A stretch of 64,000 bases of DNA from Ruegeria arenilitoris. GTDB lineage: Bacteria; Pseudomonadota; Alphaproteobacteria; Rhodobacterales; Rhodobacteraceae. Shown piece by piece: positions 51,011 through 61,060 of this stretch. Positions within the stretch are counted from its first letter, which is position 1, and each line of letters starts with the position of its first letter. The position numbers and the translations under genes were made by a program. The notes below the pieces were generated by a model. The model saw only the letters and a list, made by a program, of their open reading frames with translations, was not told where the DNA came from and did no database searches. The stretch spans positions 868,001-932,000 of the forward strand of contig NZ_WPYP01000001.1 of NCBI RefSeq assembly GCF_013030985.1. Direction: 5' to 3'.

Positions 51011-51585
51011 CCGGCGGCTTGCAGTTCCCGCACCGTGGCACCGTACCCGCCCATGTCGACATAGGCCGCTTCGTGCGCAGTCATCGGGCGCTCAAGCGCC
51101 TCGTTGCGATATGGGAACCGTCCGAATTTGCGGATAACCTCGCGATGGGCCCTTGCGTGCAACAGGTTGCTTGGATCGCTTTCCGTCATGTTCTGACACA
51201 TCAGACGGACACAGCGCTCCTGATCGCACAGGTTTTCCGAGTGCATCATCGGCAGGTAAAAGAACTGACGCGCCGGTTCGTCGATCTTGAGGTCCCACCC
51301 CTTGTCCACCGCGCATTTGGCGGCTGACAGGGCCGCGCGGTCCGACGAGAACGCCTTGGCGCTGCCGCGGAACATGTTTCGCGGGAACTGATCCATCAGA
51401 ATGATGTAAGCCAGTGCCCCGCTGGGATAGGTCAGCCAAAGAGAGAACTTGCCTTCATTCGCGGCTTCCCAGGTGGTCAAAAACCGTTCGCGAATCTTAG
51501 CATCCAAGGCGTCGTCTTGCAGATACCACCCCTCGGGGCCAACCTCATCCAACCAAAAACTCAATACGTCTTCAGGCCCTACCAT
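51007..51585 (-). CDS. DUF924 family protein
   Basis: A 192-residue helical protein of the DUF924 family (TPR-like alpha-solenoid fold, function unknown in bacteria). Family motifs visible: VLSFWLDEVGPEGWYLQDDALDAKIRERF (split, about 7-35), ALAYIILMDQFPRNMFRGSAKAFSSD (about 70-95, the most conserved stretch), RQFFYLPMMHSENL and LLHARAHREVIRKFGRFPYRN (about 150-170). I use ATG 51585 with AAGGG upstream. It overlaps the preceding convergent gene at the stop codon. Confidence 0.87.
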   Translation of the reverse strand: MVGPEDVLSFWLDEVGPEGWYLQDDALDAKIRERFLTTWEAANEGKFSLWLTYPSGALAYIILMDQFPRNMFRGSAKAFSSDRAALSAAKCAVDKGWDLKIDEPARQFFYLPMMHSENLCDQERCVRLMCQNMTESDPSNLLHARAHREVIRKFGRFPYRNEALERPMTAHEAAYVDMGGYGATVRELQAAG

Positions 51586-51694
51586 TGCCCTTACTCCGTC
51601 GTGTTGCCCTCCCCAGGGACGTAAGGTCATTTAAGGACGTTTTACAGATTTGTAACAGTAAAAAATTGCAACACTTGCGTCATAATCTTGTGTC

Positions 51695-52966
51695 CTAGGC
51701 AACATCTTGCGTTTCCTGTTCAGCTTCGGCGGCTTCGATGGCCACTTCTTGGGCCACCTCAAGCGCGACCGGAGAGGCCGTCGGGTAGAATGGCGACATC
51801 GTTCCGGTCTCATCAACCGGGATCGCGGCACGCTGTGTGGTACGGTAGAGCGCATAGGCCGCCATGATGACCAGCAAGCTGGCGATAAACAGGAAGAACC
51901 CCGAAGGACCAAAGACGGCATCCCCCATCAGCCAACCGGTGATTAGCGGCCCCGCAATGGCGCCAAGCCCGTTGATGAACAACAGACCGCCCGAGGCGGC
52001 AGCCATGTCTTCGTGGTTGAGAAAGTCGTTCGCGTGGGCGATCAGCAGCGAATAGAGCGGGTTCGACATGCCGCCGATCACAAAGGCCGCCCCCAGCAGG
52101 ATCGGGAACGTGACCCCAAATATCATACCCGCAAACGCCGCGCAGGCCCCCACACCCGCAACCAGCATGATCAGAAAGCGGCGATCCATGCGATCCGACA
52201 TCCAGCCCAATGGATACTGCAGCACCAACGCGCCGATATAGAAGGAAGCAATAAAGGTCGAAATCTCGACCAGCGTCAGCCCCGATCGGGCACCGTAAAC
52301 GGATGCCATGCCGAACTGGGCCGAAAACACTCCGCCCAGAAGGAACATACCGACACAGCCCAGCGGAGAGCTGTTAAACAACTCTCGCAGCGTCATTGGC
52401 TTGGTCGTGTCAAACGCCGGAGTTGGTGAAATCGACAGGAGGATTGGGGCAAAAGAGACCGAAACCAGGATGGACGCGATTACAAAAGTGTCAAACCCGG
52501 CCGGGTCACTCAACACCACCAACCCCTGCGCACTGATGATGCCCGTCATCTGAAAGATCATATACAGAGACAGCGCCTGACCGCGGTTTTCGTTGCTGGC
52601 AGCATTGTTCAGCCAGCTTTCGGCGGTGACATACACGCCGGAAAAGCAGAACCCGATGACGAAACGGCCCAGCACCCAGACAATCGGATTGGTCATCAGC
52701 GGGTAAAGGATCATGACCGCCGAGATGAATGAGGCCAGCGCCGCGAACACCCGCACATGCCCGACTCGTCGGATCATCTCGGGGGCAAGTCGTGACCCAC
52801 CCAGAAAACCCATGAAATAGGCCGACATCACAAAGGACATCTCGAGCGTCGAAAAGCCCTCGATCTCGCCCCGCACCCCCAGGATCGTGCCCTGCAGGCC
52901 GTTGCCGACCATAAGAAGCCCCATACCAAGAAGAAGCGCCCACGCGCTGGAAAGGACCTGAAGCAT
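51695..52966 (-). CDS. MFS transporter (YcaD/UMF-type)
   Basis: A 423-residue major facilitator superfamily protein with 12 predicted helices. The motif A-like loop is GFLGGSRLAPEMIRRVGHVRVFAA (about 54-77), with a second copy PLGWMSDRMDRRFLIML in the second half (about 252-268). The layout VGNGLQGTILGVRGEIEGFSTLEMSFVMSAYFMG resembles the YcaD group of MFS proteins with unknown solute. A C-terminal tail of 40 residues is rich in Glu, Ala and Gln (EVAQEVAIEAAEAEQETQ). Substrate cannot be inferred. Confidence 0.87.
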   Translation of the reverse strand: MLQVLSSAWALLLGMGLLMVGNGLQGTILGVRGEIEGFSTLEMSFVMSAYFMGFLGGSRLAPEMIRRVGHVRVFAALASFISAVMILYPLMTNPIVWVLGRFVIGFCFSGVYVTAESWLNNAASNENRGQALSLYMIFQMTGIISAQGLVVLSDPAGFDTFVIASILVSVSFAPILLSISPTPAFDTTKPMTLRELFNSSPLGCVGMFLLGGVFSAQFGMASVYGARSGLTLVEISTFIASFYIGALVLQYPLGWMSDRMDRRFLIMLVAGVGACAAFAGMIFGVTFPILLGAAFVIGGMSNPLYSLLIAHANDFLNHEDMAAASGGLLFINGLGAIAGPLITGWLMGDAVFGPSGFFLFIASLLVIMAAYALYRTTQRAAIPVDETGTMSPFYPTASPVALEVAQEVAIEAAEAEQETQDVA

Positions 52967-53080
52967 TGGGGTCTCCGTACTATTTGCCGACCGGACTTAA
53001 GGATTCGTTTTGATATGAAAAACGGCTCAGAACCCGCTTGTCTACGACATTGCGGGGGCGTGATCCCGACATCGCGCCGT

Positions 53081-54127
53081 TTACGGGATCAAAAGCGACG
53101 CGTCGCCGTATGAGAAGAACCGATATTTCCGTTCAATCGCATGGGCATAGACATTGCGCATCCGATCCTGCCCCATCAACGCAGAAACCAGCATCAATAA
53201 TGTGGATTTTGGCAGGTGGAAATTGGTCATCAGCGCGTCGGTGACGTGGAACTGGAAACCGGGATAGATGAAGATGTCAGTGTCACCCTCCCACGGTTCG
53301 ATCTGACCCGAGCGCGCCGCGCTTTCGATCAGTCGCAGCGCGGTGGTGCCAACCGGAATGACCCGCCCGCCAGCGGCCTTGGTGGTGCGGATTTCTTCGA
53401 CTGCGGTGGCGCTGACCCTGCCCCATTCGGCGTGCATCTTGTGGGTTGTCACGTCCTCGACCTTGACCGGCAGGAAGGTGCCCGCGCCCACATGCAGTGT
53501 TACATGGCTGAACGTGACACCGCGCGCCTGAAGCGCCTGCATCAGCGCCTGATCGAAATGCAACGAGGCGGTGGGGGCCGCAACCGCACCCGAATTGCGA
53601 GCCCAGATCGTCTGGTAATCGGTCTTGTCCTGCTCATCCGCCGGTCGTTTGGCGGCGATATAGGGCGGCAGCGGCATCGCGCCCGCCTGTTCCAGAGCGG
53701 CATCGAAATCCTCGCCCGTTCGATTGAAGCGCAGATAGGCCTGTCCGCCCTCGACCCGGTCCAGCGTGGCGCTGAGGTCGTCGGAGAACTGAATCTCTTC
53801 ACCCAGCTTGACCTTTTTCAGCGGTTTGATCAGCGCCGCCCATGTGCCATCGGCCTGCGGGTCCAGCAAGGTCGCCTCGATCGCGGCAGAAACCGGCCCT
53901 TGCGCGCTGTCGCGGTGACGGCGGCCATTCAGGCGAGCGGGGATGACGCGGGTGTCGTTCAACACCAGCCGGTCGCCAGGCTGCAGCCAGTCGGGCAGGT
54001 CGAACACATGCGCGTCTGTCACTGCGTCGCCATTGGCCACCAGTAGACGCGCCGAAGACCGCGGGTTGGCGGGCCGCGTGGCAATCAGGTCTTCGGGCAG
54101 ATGGAAATCGAAATCGCTGAGTTTCAT
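53081..54127 (-). CDS. queA: S-adenosylmethionine:tRNA ribosyltransferase-isomerase
   Basis: A 348-residue QueA, which transfers and isomerises the ribosyl part of SAM to make epoxyqueuosine at tRNA position 34. It has the N-terminal [25 protein letters not shown] (split, about 5-29), [14 protein letters not shown] (about 53-66), the [12 protein letters not shown] and [13 protein letters not shown] motifs (about 186 and 213), and the C-terminal [16 protein letters not shown] (about 302-317). The start ATG 54127 fits the length of the family; an upstream ATG would overlap the AsmA-like gene. It lies 31 bp after that gene on the same strand. Confidence 0.96.
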   Translation of the reverse strand: MKLSDFDFHLPEDLIATRPANPRSSARLLVANGDAVTDAHVFDLPDWLQPGDRLVLNDTRVIPARLNGRRHRDSAQGPVSAAIEATLLDPQADGTWAALIKPLKKVKLGEEIQFSDDLSATLDRVEGGQAYLRFNRTGEDFDAALEQAGAMPLPPYIAAKRPADEQDKTDYQTIWARNSGAVAAPTASLHFDQALMQALQARGVTFSHVTLHVGAGTFLPVKVEDVTTHKMHAEWGRVSATAVEEIRTTKAAGGRVIPVGTTALRLIESAARSGQIEPWEGDTDIFIYPGFQFHVTDALMTNFHLPKSTLLMLVSALMGQDRMRNVYAHAIERKYRFFSYGDASLLIP

Positions 54128-54158
54128 GGCCGCGCCATACAGCGCCCGACTTCCCAGT

Positions 54159-57100
54159 TCAACGGTCTGATGCGGGTGCTCCGAAAGTTCGTTTCGGTTC
54201 ATCCGGTTTGACCGGCTGCGCGTTTGGTCCGTCAGTGACTTTGGGAGCCGGCGGCCTCAGTAGGTTGCGCAGGAACAGCGGTGCCAATCCGGATAGCGGG
54301 TTGACCGACACTTTCGGCTGTCGCAGTGGCCCGGTCAGGGTATAGTTGAAGCCGATGATGCCCTCGCCCTTCTTGGTAAAGACACTGCCAATCGCATTGA
54401 CCAGATAGATCGGAGAGATTGCGCCGCGCAGGTTCAGCAATCCGTTAACCGTGTCGATGGTGCCGTCAAAGGACAGGCCCATCGACGGCCCGACCGCACT
54501 GCCGCTGAGAACCTTGACCTGTGTTGGCGTGATACGCATCCGGCTTTCGATGGTTCCGAAAAAGATGCCCTGCCCGGCCATTTCATCCAGCAGACCCACA
54601 AGGCTGATGGCATTCAGCAGCGCGGCCATCGCAGGGGCGTCCTTGATACGCGTGTCCGTGATTTTCAGGTTTACATCGTAGTTGCCGGGGCCCGCGACCG
54701 GTTCCAGTTGCAGGTTCATCGATCCACCGCGCGCCTGCGTGATCATACCGGCAGAACGCAAAACCGAACCCGCATCCCCCGAGGTCAGCGTTACCGCACT
54801 GCGGCCTGCGCGCGGCGAGACCTGCCCGCGCACCGCAGCACCGCCGTTCACCTTGGCGGTAAAGGCACCGTTAACGCCCCCGGTGGTCTGAAACGCGCCT
54901 TTGAAGCCGGTCAGGGCTATGGTCTCGGTGACTTGCAAGCGATCCAGCGTCACATCCAGACGGGGGCCGGGTCCGGACGCGCCACCACCGCTGCTGCTGC
55001 CGAAATTCGCGCGCCCAAGGTTCATCACGCCGCCCAGCACACGGATATCCGGTACAGAACCGCCGCTATTGACCAGTTCGGCTGGCACCGCCAGCCAATT
55101 GCCCAGATCGAACGAGCTGAACTGCACGCGGTCAAAATCCCCGTCCCGGAATGAGATCGACGCGGTGGTGCGCAACCCGGCGGCGTCAAGCTTAAGCTCA
55201 TCCACACGCAGGTTGCTGCCCAGCGTCGCTGCGACGGTCATCGAACCGGTCGAGCCCGCTCCCTTGCGCCAGCCCAGTTCGGGAATGGACAGTGCGACAC
55301 CCGCCAGATCGGATGACGCCGTCAGTTTCGGCGGTGTTCCCGCACCAATGCCCAATGTGATATCCGCAGTGCCCTGTCCGGTCAGCATCCCCTGCGGCAG
55401 ACCGGCCTTCAACTCGGTCATCAGGCGGGGGGACAGTTCGATTTGCCCGGTCAGTTCGCTGCGCTGTGGTTCGGTGCCCCCGATGGGCTGGCGCCATGTA
55501 GCCCGAAGAGGAACATCGCCAAACAGCCCATTGCCCGAAACCTCAACCCCGGTCTGGTCGCCCTGCACATCAAGCCGGGCGGCACTGACCGAGAACCCGG
55601 GCACCAACCTGTCGCTTTGCACGTCATCAATTTCACCTAGAAAATGGAACTCGGTCTCTTCAAATTTCAGGCCTTTCTTCATCGGCAATGACAGGGTGCC
55701 GGTCAGGCTCACCTCACCCTCCGCCAGATCGACAGGCAGGTTTGCCTTGGTCAGCAACTCAAGCGGTGGCCGGTCAAGCAGCGACATTGCCGCCGTAACG
55801 CTGCCCTTGGCGGTGATCCGGGTAATCGACGGAGACACCCCTTTGATACTCGTATCAGGGATGATGAACGATGTGCCGGTGGCATTAATAGACCCACCCT
55901 GATCCGCAATAACGACCCCGGATTCCGCCGTGGCCGTGAACCGGTTGTTGATCAGGCTGGCCTGCCCCTGCCCGTCAACAAGCGGCGGCAAGGTCTTGGC
56001 AAACCGTATCTTTGCCTTATCGAACCCGAAATCCAGATAAATGTCCGGCTTGTTTCCGGGCAGCAGCCGCAAGGCAAAATCAACGTCCGAAAATTGCCCC
56101 TCATAAAGGTTGTCTGCCACCCAAATCCGCGGCTTCGGCGCCAGACGGTCCGGCCAGTAGTTCAACAACTGATCCGCGTTCATGTGGTCCAGATGCGCAT
56201 CCACCTGAACCGCCCAGCCCTCCGGTTCGCCGGTCAACCTGCCCGCGCCCAGCAGCTGATAGTTGGCGTCTTGGACCATGATCTGCCCCAGCCGCAGTTC
56301 AAACGGGGCCAGTTTCATCTGCATATCCAGCTCGGCCCGCGCCAATTTCAATGATTCAGGGAACAGGTTGGCCGGGTTGATATTGATACTATTAAAACTC
56401 AGCTGCGAGGTCAGGCTTTCCAGCGCGCCGTTTTCGATACCGTTCAAAAAGGCCTTGCCTTCGCCCTGGAACGCCCCCCAGGCCGAGACCACCGACACTT
56501 CGTTGAAATCCAGTTCCTGACGGTTGGGGGTGTAGGTGAAATAGGTGCTGGCCGACTCGAACGGGATCGGGCGCGTTTCCTGTGTCGGCTGCACCGCACC
56601 TGCCCCGAGGTTCAATGTCGCGAATACTGGCCCCAGCGCCGAGTTGCTGTCGACACTACCGCGCAGCGCACCCGAGATCGGAGCATTGAGCACCTGCAGC
56701 CAGGACAGTGCAAGGGTCTGGCCGGCAAGATCTTCGGCGGGCAGATCGGTGATCGCAACGCCAAACCGTGCTTCTGGCGTGCCTAAAACGCTGGTGTAAT
56801 TCGCTTCGATCGAACTGGCATAGTCCCGCCCGGTCAGAACCGAGAATCCGGTAGCCAGATGCATTTCATCACCGTTGCGGGTGGCCGTGATGTGGCCGCC
56901 GTCAAACACCCACGCGCGACCCAATCGCAGGTCTTTGTAGTCAAGCGTCAGGGATTCCAAATCGACCGAGCGCAGCCCCGACAACAAGGGCGAAAGAAAC
57001 ACATCGTCCGATTGCTCGATCAGTTGCGCCAGGTCTGGTGCCTTCTGCACCGGGGCGCTGCCCGACCCGACGGTCAGCGACAGTGCGCCGTCCAGACCCC

Positions 57101-57536
57101 GGGTCAGGTCGAATTGCGCCCCACGTACAGTGATGCGGCGCGGACGAATCTGACCCCGCAGCAAACCGCGCATGGAAAGGCGGGTGCGCAAATCCGAAAC
57201 CCGCGCAATCTGCTGACCGGCGGCGTCGCTGATCGTCACATCCGTCAGTTTCAGACGAGGCCGCCATTCTTCGTTGACGATGAAACTGGCATCTCCAAAG
57301 CTGAATTTCAGGCCGCCCAGGCTTTGTTCCAGCCGTTGCTCGACCTTGTGGCGCACCCATTCCGGCGCGTGCAGGTTCTGACCGAACAGAAAGAACCAGC
57401 CTGCAAACACCAGCAAGCCAATCGACAGGCAGGTCCAGATGGAAAAATGCGCAGCAATACGACGTTTCGAGCGCCGCCGGGGTTTCCCGGGCTGCGTCGC
57501 ACTTTTGTCTTCGTGCTGCACCAATTTTTTATCCAC
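54159..57536 (-). CDS. Giant AsmA/YhdP-like protein (DUF3971)
   Basis: A protein of about 1125 residues related to YhdP and AsmA, thought to bridge the periplasm and carry phospholipid between membranes. After a basic N-terminus ([15 protein letters not shown]), a membrane helix ([18 protein letters not shown], about 37-54) is followed by repeated beta-rich segments (DUF3971 at about 220-500) and a C-terminal AsmA-like domain with [20 protein letters not shown] near residue 1030 and [12 protein letters not shown] near the end. Start is uncertain: no ATG is present in the first 35 codons. I use GTG 57536; TTG 57545 is three codons further up. It is followed by queA. Confidence 0.86.
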   Translation of the reverse strand: MDKKLVQHEDKSATQPGKPRRRSKRRIAAHFSIWTCLSIGLLVFAGWFFLFGQNLHAPEWVRHKVEQRLEQSLGGLKFSFGDASFIVNEEWRPRLKLTDVTISDAAGQQIARVSDLRTRLSMRGLLRGQIRPRRITVRGAQFDLTRGLDGALSLTVGSGSAPVQKAPDLAQLIEQSDDVFLSPLLSGLRSVDLESLTLDYKDLRLGRAWVFDGGHITATRNGDEMHLATGFSVLTGRDYASSIEANYTSVLGTPEARFGVAITDLPAEDLAGQTLALSWLQVLNAPISGALRGSVDSNSALGPVFATLNLGAGAVQPTQETRPIPFESASTYFTYTPNRQELDFNEVSVVSAWGAFQGEGKAFLNGIENGALESLTSQLSFNSININPANLFPESLKLARAELDMQMKLAPFELRLGQIMVQDANYQLLGAGRLTGEPEGWAVQVDAHLDHMNADQLLNYWPDRLAPKPRIWVADNLYEGQFSDVDFALRLLPGNKPDIYLDFGFDKAKIRFAKTLPPLVDGQGQASLINNRFTATAESGVVIADQGGSINATGTSFIIPDTSIKGVSPSITRITAKGSVTAAMSLLDRPPLELLTKANLPVDLAEGEVSLTGTLSLPMKKGLKFEETEFHFLGEIDDVQSDRLVPGFSVSAARLDVQGDQTGVEVSGNGLFGDVPLRATWRQPIGGTEPQRSELTGQIELSPRLMTELKAGLPQGMLTGQGTADITLGIGAGTPPKLTASSDLAGVALSIPELGWRKGAGSTGSMTVAATLGSNLRVDELKLDAAGLRTTASISFRDGDFDRVQFSSFDLGNWLAVPAELVNSGGSVPDIRVLGGVMNLGRANFGSSSGGGASGPGPRLDVTLDRLQVTETIALTGFKGAFQTTGGVNGAFTAKVNGGAAVRGQVSPRAGRSAVTLTSGDAGSVLRSAGMITQARGGSMNLQLEPVAGPGNYDVNLKITDTRIKDAPAMAALLNAISLVGLLDEMAGQGIFFGTIESRMRITPTQVKVLSGSAVGPSMGLSFDGTIDTVNGLLNLRGAISPIYLVNAIGSVFTKKGEGIIGFNYTLTGPLRQPKVSVNPLSGLAPLFLRNLLRPPAPKVTDGPNAQPVKPDEPKRTFGAPASDR

Positions 57537-57604
57537 GCCTTCCAACCCGCTTGCGCCGCCCTATGATGTCGGACAGCCCTTAAAAAACTTTAGCGGAGTT
57601 TCCA

Positions 57605-58066
57605 ATGCCCGACGTTTCAGACATCGCCCCGGATTTCACTTTGCCCCGCGACGGAGGCGGCGAGGTCACCTTGTCGGCCCTGCGCGGCGGCACCGTGGTT
57701 CTGTTCTTCTATCCCCGTGATGATACGCCGGGCTGCACCAAGGAATCCATCGGTTTCTCGGAACAACTTCAAGCCTTTGCCGACGCTGGCGCTCAAGTTT
57801 TCGGCATCTCGCGCGACAGCGTTGCCAAGCACGACAAATTCGTCGCCAAGCACAACCTGACCACACCGCTTTTGTCGGATGAGGGCTCCTCGGTCTGCGA
57901 AGATTTCGGCGTGTGGGTCGAAAAGAACATGTACGGGCGCAAGTCGATGGGGATCGAGCGTTCGACCTTTATCATCGACGCCGAGGGCAAGATCGCCCGC
58001 GTCTGGCGCAAGGTTAAAGTGCCCGGCCACGTGGATGAGGTGCTGGAGGCCGTCCGCGCCCTGTGA
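57605..58066 (+). CDS. bcp: Thioredoxin-dependent peroxiredoxin, Bcp/PrxQ type
   Basis: A 153-residue thiol peroxidase that reduces hydroperoxides. The peroxidatic Cys44 is in FYPRDDTPGCTKES, with Thr41 and the conserved Arg later (ERSTFIIDAEG). The resolving Cys that many Bcp proteins carry five residues downstream (position 49) is Ile here; the only other Cys is Cys98 (SSVCEDFG), which could serve or leave the enzyme a 1-Cys type. It is divergent from the AsmA-like gene and 65 bp ahead of the DUF455 gene. Confidence 0.94.
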   Translation: MPDVSDIAPDFTLPRDGGGEVTLSALRGGTVVLFFYPRDDTPGCTKESIGFSEQLQAFADAGAQVFGISRDSVAKHDKFVAKHNLTTPLLSDEGSSVCEDFGVWVEKNMYGRKSMGIERSTFIIDAEGKIARVWRKVKVPGHVDEVLEAVRAL

Positions 58067-58130
58067 CCCCTCTCGACCACGGTCGCCATCCGGTCTAAGA
58101 CCCGCTCATCTGAGCAAGCGGAGAGACTCG

Positions 58131-58967
58131 GTGTCGAAAACACTGACCCAGATGGCGACCGAAGTTCTGACCACGGCGGACGGGCGGGAAAAAACCGCCC
58201 TGTCCAAACGCCATGCGGCGGCGTGGTTCGCCTCGCGCAAGGAGAACGCGCCCACGATTGAGATCGGTACTGCAACGCCTCCGCTGCAACCGGCGCGACC
58301 GGACCGGCCCGAGTTGCTGTCTCCGCGCGAAGTTCCGAAGCGCAAACCCGGAACTGAGGCAGGCCGGATCGCCCTGCTGCACGCCGTCGCGCATATAGAG
58401 CTGAACGCGGTCGACCTGCACTGGGACATCATCGCCCGCTTTGGTCACGTGCCCATGCCGATCGGCTTCTATGACGACTGGGTCAAATGCGCCGAAGAGG
58501 AATCGCGCCATTTCGAGATGATCTGTGATTGTCTGGAAACCATGGGCAGCCGCTACGGCGCCCTGCCCGCCCATGCCGGAATGTGGCGCGCCGCCGAGGA
58601 TACGGCCGAGGATTTGATGGGGCGCTTGGCCGTGGTTCCCATGGTGCTTGAGGCACGCGGCCTGGACGTCACACCGGGCATGATCGACATCTTCCGCAAG
58701 GCCCAAGACGAAGGGGCCATCGCCGCGCTCGAGGTCATCTACGCCGAAGAGGTCGGCCATGTGGCCTATGGCTCGAAATGGTTCCATTTCCTGTGTGGGC
58801 GCGAAAACGCCGACCCCAAGGATGTGTTTCACCAACTGGTGCGGCGGTACTTCCACGGGGTGCTGAAACCTCCGTTCAACGAGGAAAAACGCGCCGAGGC
58901 CGGGCTGCCGCCCGACTTCTACTGGCCGCTGACCGAGGACCTGCCACCGCCCGGTTCCGCGCCTTAA
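58131..58967 (+). CDS. DUF455 ferritin-like protein
   Basis: A 278-residue protein of the DUF455 family, predicted to fold as a ferritin-like four-helix bundle. Possible di-iron ligands are in ALLHAVAHIELNAVDLHWD (about 84-102), KCAEEESRHFEMICDCLE (about 120-137) and ALEVIYAEEVGHVAYGSKW (about 201-219), giving the E...ExxH pattern in two halves. Related families include tRNA-modifying MiaE-like enzymes, so an oxygenase role is possible. The start is GTG 58131 with GGAG upstream; ATG 58152 is an alternative. Confidence 0.84.
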   Translation: MSKTLTQMATEVLTTADGREKTALSKRHAAAWFASRKENAPTIEIGTATPPLQPARPDRPELLSPREVPKRKPGTEAGRIALLHAVAHIELNAVDLHWDIIARFGHVPMPIGFYDDWVKCAEEESRHFEMICDCLETMGSRYGALPAHAGMWRAAEDTAEDLMGRLAVVPMVLEARGLDVTPGMIDIFRKAQDEGAIAALEVIYAEEVGHVAYGSKWFHFLCGRENADPKDVFHQLVRRYFHGVLKPPFNEEKRAEAGLPPDFYWPLTEDLPPPGSAP

Positions 58968-58996
58968 AACGCGCTCAACTTGACATCATCGGCAAT

Positions 58997-59019
58997 TTCC
59001 CGCCGAGAATTGGCGGGAA
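58997..59019. promoter_or_regulatory. Perfect inverted repeat TTCCCGCC-N7-GGCGGGAA
   Basis: Two perfect 8-bp arms (58997-59004 and 59012-59019) in the 180-bp gap between the DUF455 gene and the M23 peptidase. TTGACA occurs 11 bp before it (58980-58985), but no matching -10 is visible. It may be a terminator stem for the DUF455 gene or an operator for the next operon; no T-run follows. Confidence 0.5.
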
Positions 59020-59147
59020 TATGAGGCATTCTTGTGTGAACTGGTTAACAAACTTGCCCAAAGCACGCGCCCGTTCTATGCAATGCGCCCAAGGGACGGA
59101 CATCACTCACAACCGGTCCCGATCTTGGGGATGAGAGGTAAAGACGC

Positions 59148-60473
59148 GTGCGAACACGTCTGGCAATCAAACTACACTCACTGCTCGAGCGGCATTTCCC
59201 GGAACGCCGGGTTTTCCTGAAATCTGACAATGACACGCGGTTCATCCGGCTCAGTTCGGAAACGCAGGTCGCGGCCGTCGCCGGTGTATCGGTGATTGTC
59301 GGCTGGACCGCCGTCGCCACGGCGATTCTGCTGATGGACAGCATCGGGTCGGGCAACTTCCGCGAACAGGCGAAACGGGATCAGGCAACCTATCAGGAAC
59401 GTCTGAACATCCTGTCCACCGAACGCGACGCGCGCGCCCAAGAGGCTCTGACCGCGCAGGACCGGTTCAACGCGGCGCTGAAGCAAATCTCGGCCATGCA
59501 GTCGGAGTTGCTGGCTTCGGAAAACCGCCGGCGCGAGCTTGAGACCGGGATCGAGGTGATCCAGACCACTCTGCGCGCCACCATGAAACAGCGCGAAGAG
59601 GCCCGTACCGAACTGGCCAACGTACAGGTCGAGGCCGGTGAAGGCGACATGTACGTGACCGCTCTGGCCTCTCCCGAACAGATGACATTCATGACCGAGG
59701 CCCTGGTCCGCACCGCGCAGGAGCGCGACCAGATCGCAGCCGATGCCAAGGACGCCCTGCACCAGCGCGACGAGCTTGAGCTGGAAATCCAGCTGATGCA
59801 GGAACGCAGCGACGAGATCTTCCGCCAGTTGGAAGAGGCGATGGTGATCTCGGTCGAACCGCTGGACAAGATGTTCCGCCAGGCCGGTATGCCCACCGAC
59901 CGTATTATTGAAGAGGTCCGCCGCGGTTACAGCGGTATGGGCGGACCCCTGACTCCCATCTCATTCAGCACGCGCGGCGAGGACCTGACCCCCGACGAGA
60001 TCCGCGCAAATGTTCTGCTGCAGCAGATGGATCAGTTGAACCTGTACCGCCTTGCCGCCGAAAAAGCGCCGTTCGCCAATCCGGTGAAGTCCGTGGTGCG
60101 GTTTACCAGCGGTTACGGCACGCGCCGCGACCCGAAAACCGGCGGGCGGCGCATGCATAACGGCGTCGATTTTGCTGGTGCTCAGGGCACGGATATCTTC
60201 GCCACCGCAGATGGCGTCGTCACTCATGCAGGCTGGCAATCCGGTTTCGGGCGGCTGGTCAAGATCCGCCACGCCTTCGGAATTGAGACACTTTACGCCC
60301 ATAACACCAAGATCCGCGTCAAGGTTGGTCAAAGGGTCTCGCGCGGGGATCATATTGCTGATATGGGTAGCACCGGACGGTCTACCGGCACGCATCTGCA
60401 CTATGAAGTCCGCGTAAACGGAAAACCAGTAAACCCAATGACTTACATCAAGGCTGCGAGAAATGTTTTCTAA
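59148..60473 (+). CDS. M23 family metallopeptidase with N-terminal membrane anchor and coiled coil
   Basis: A 441-residue LytM/M23 endopeptidase acting on peptidoglycan. A membrane helix (AAVAGVSVIVGWTAVATAILLM, about 43-64) leads to a long coiled coil (about 75-240, e.g. LEIQLMQERSDEIFRQLEEA) and the M23 domain: RMHNGVDFAG (first His and Asp, about 332-341), and HLHYEVRVNG (HxH, about 416-425). The start is GTG 59148 with GAGAGG upstream. The bactofilin gene begins 11 bp before its stop. M23-bactofilin pairs are known to shape cells by localising the peptidase. Confidence 0.92.
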   Translation: MRTRLAIKLHSLLERHFPERRVFLKSDNDTRFIRLSSETQVAAVAGVSVIVGWTAVATAILLMDSIGSGNFREQAKRDQATYQERLNILSTERDARAQEALTAQDRFNAALKQISAMQSELLASENRRRELETGIEVIQTTLRATMKQREEARTELANVQVEAGEGDMYVTALASPEQMTFMTEALVRTAQERDQIAADAKDALHQRDELELEIQLMQERSDEIFRQLEEAMVISVEPLDKMFRQAGMPTDRIIEEVRRGYSGMGGPLTPISFSTRGEDLTPDEIRANVLLQQMDQLNLYRLAAEKAPFANPVKSVVRFTSGYGTRRDPKTGGRRMHNGVDFAGAQGTDIFATADGVVTHAGWQSGFGRLVKIRHAFGIETLYAHNTKIRVKVGQRVSRGDHIADMGSTGRSTGTHLHYEVRVNGKPVNPMTYIKAARNVF

Positions 60474-60963
60474 GAGCAAAATCAACGAGCCCGCATCCAA
60501 TGCACCCGAGGCGGCAAAGCCTGCCGCTCCGGCGACCCCTGCGGCCCCTGCACCGGCAGAAAACAAGGCCAGCACCGCGCCCAAGCCCAAGCCTCCGGCA
60601 TCGGTTCTGTCCTCCGACCTGCACATCACGGGCAACCTGAAGACCACCGGCGACATTCAGGTCGAAGGCACGGTCGAAGGCGACATCCGCGCGCATCTGC
60701 TGACCATCGGCGAAACCGCCACCATCAAGGGCGAAGTCACCGCCGATGACGTCGTGATCAACGGTCGCATCGTTGGCCGCGTGCGCGGTCTGAAAGTGCG
60801 CCTGACCTCGACCGCGCGTGTCGAAGGCGACATCATCCACAAGACTATCGCCATCGAAAGCGGCGCGCATTTCGAAGGTTCGGTGCAGCGTCAGGACGAT
60901 CCGCTGAACCCGGGCCGCAGCGCCAAGGGCGGCGCCAACCCGGCGGCCGAGGTCAAGCAGTAA
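60463..60963 (+). CDS. Bactofilin (polymer-forming cytoskeletal protein)
   Basis: A 166-residue bactofilin. An Ala/Pro-rich disordered N-terminus (about 10-45) precedes the right-handed beta-helix core: SSDLHITGNLKTTGDIQVEG, TVEGDIRAHLLTIGETATIK and GEVTADDVVINGRIVGRV in successive rungs (about 50-115), ending RVEGDIIHKTIAIESGAHFEG. Bactofilins polymerise at the membrane and recruit wall enzymes. Its overlap with the M23 gene argues that the two work together. A terminator follows. Confidence 0.93.
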   Translation: MFSKSKINEPASNAPEAAKPAAPATPAAPAPAENKASTAPKPKPPASVLSSDLHITGNLKTTGDIQVEGTVEGDIRAHLLTIGETATIKGEVTADDVVINGRIVGRVRGLKVRLTSTARVEGDIIHKTIAIESGAHFEGSVQRQDDPLNPGRSAKGGANPAAEVKQ

Positions 60964-60987
60964 CGCTGAACTGATATCCGAATGCAC

Positions 60988-61017
60988 AAACGCCGCGGGT
61001 CACCCTGCGGCGTTTTT
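60988..61017 (+). terminator. Intrinsic terminator after the bactofilin gene
   Basis: AAACGCCGC (60988-60996) pairs with GCGGCGTTT (61007-61015) around GGGTCACCCT, with the T-run continuing to 61017. It lies 25 bp after the bactofilin stop. Confidence 0.88.
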
Positions 61018-61060
61018 CTTTTGCCCTTGCCGCCGGGACCGGTCGGTATAGGGTTCTGGT

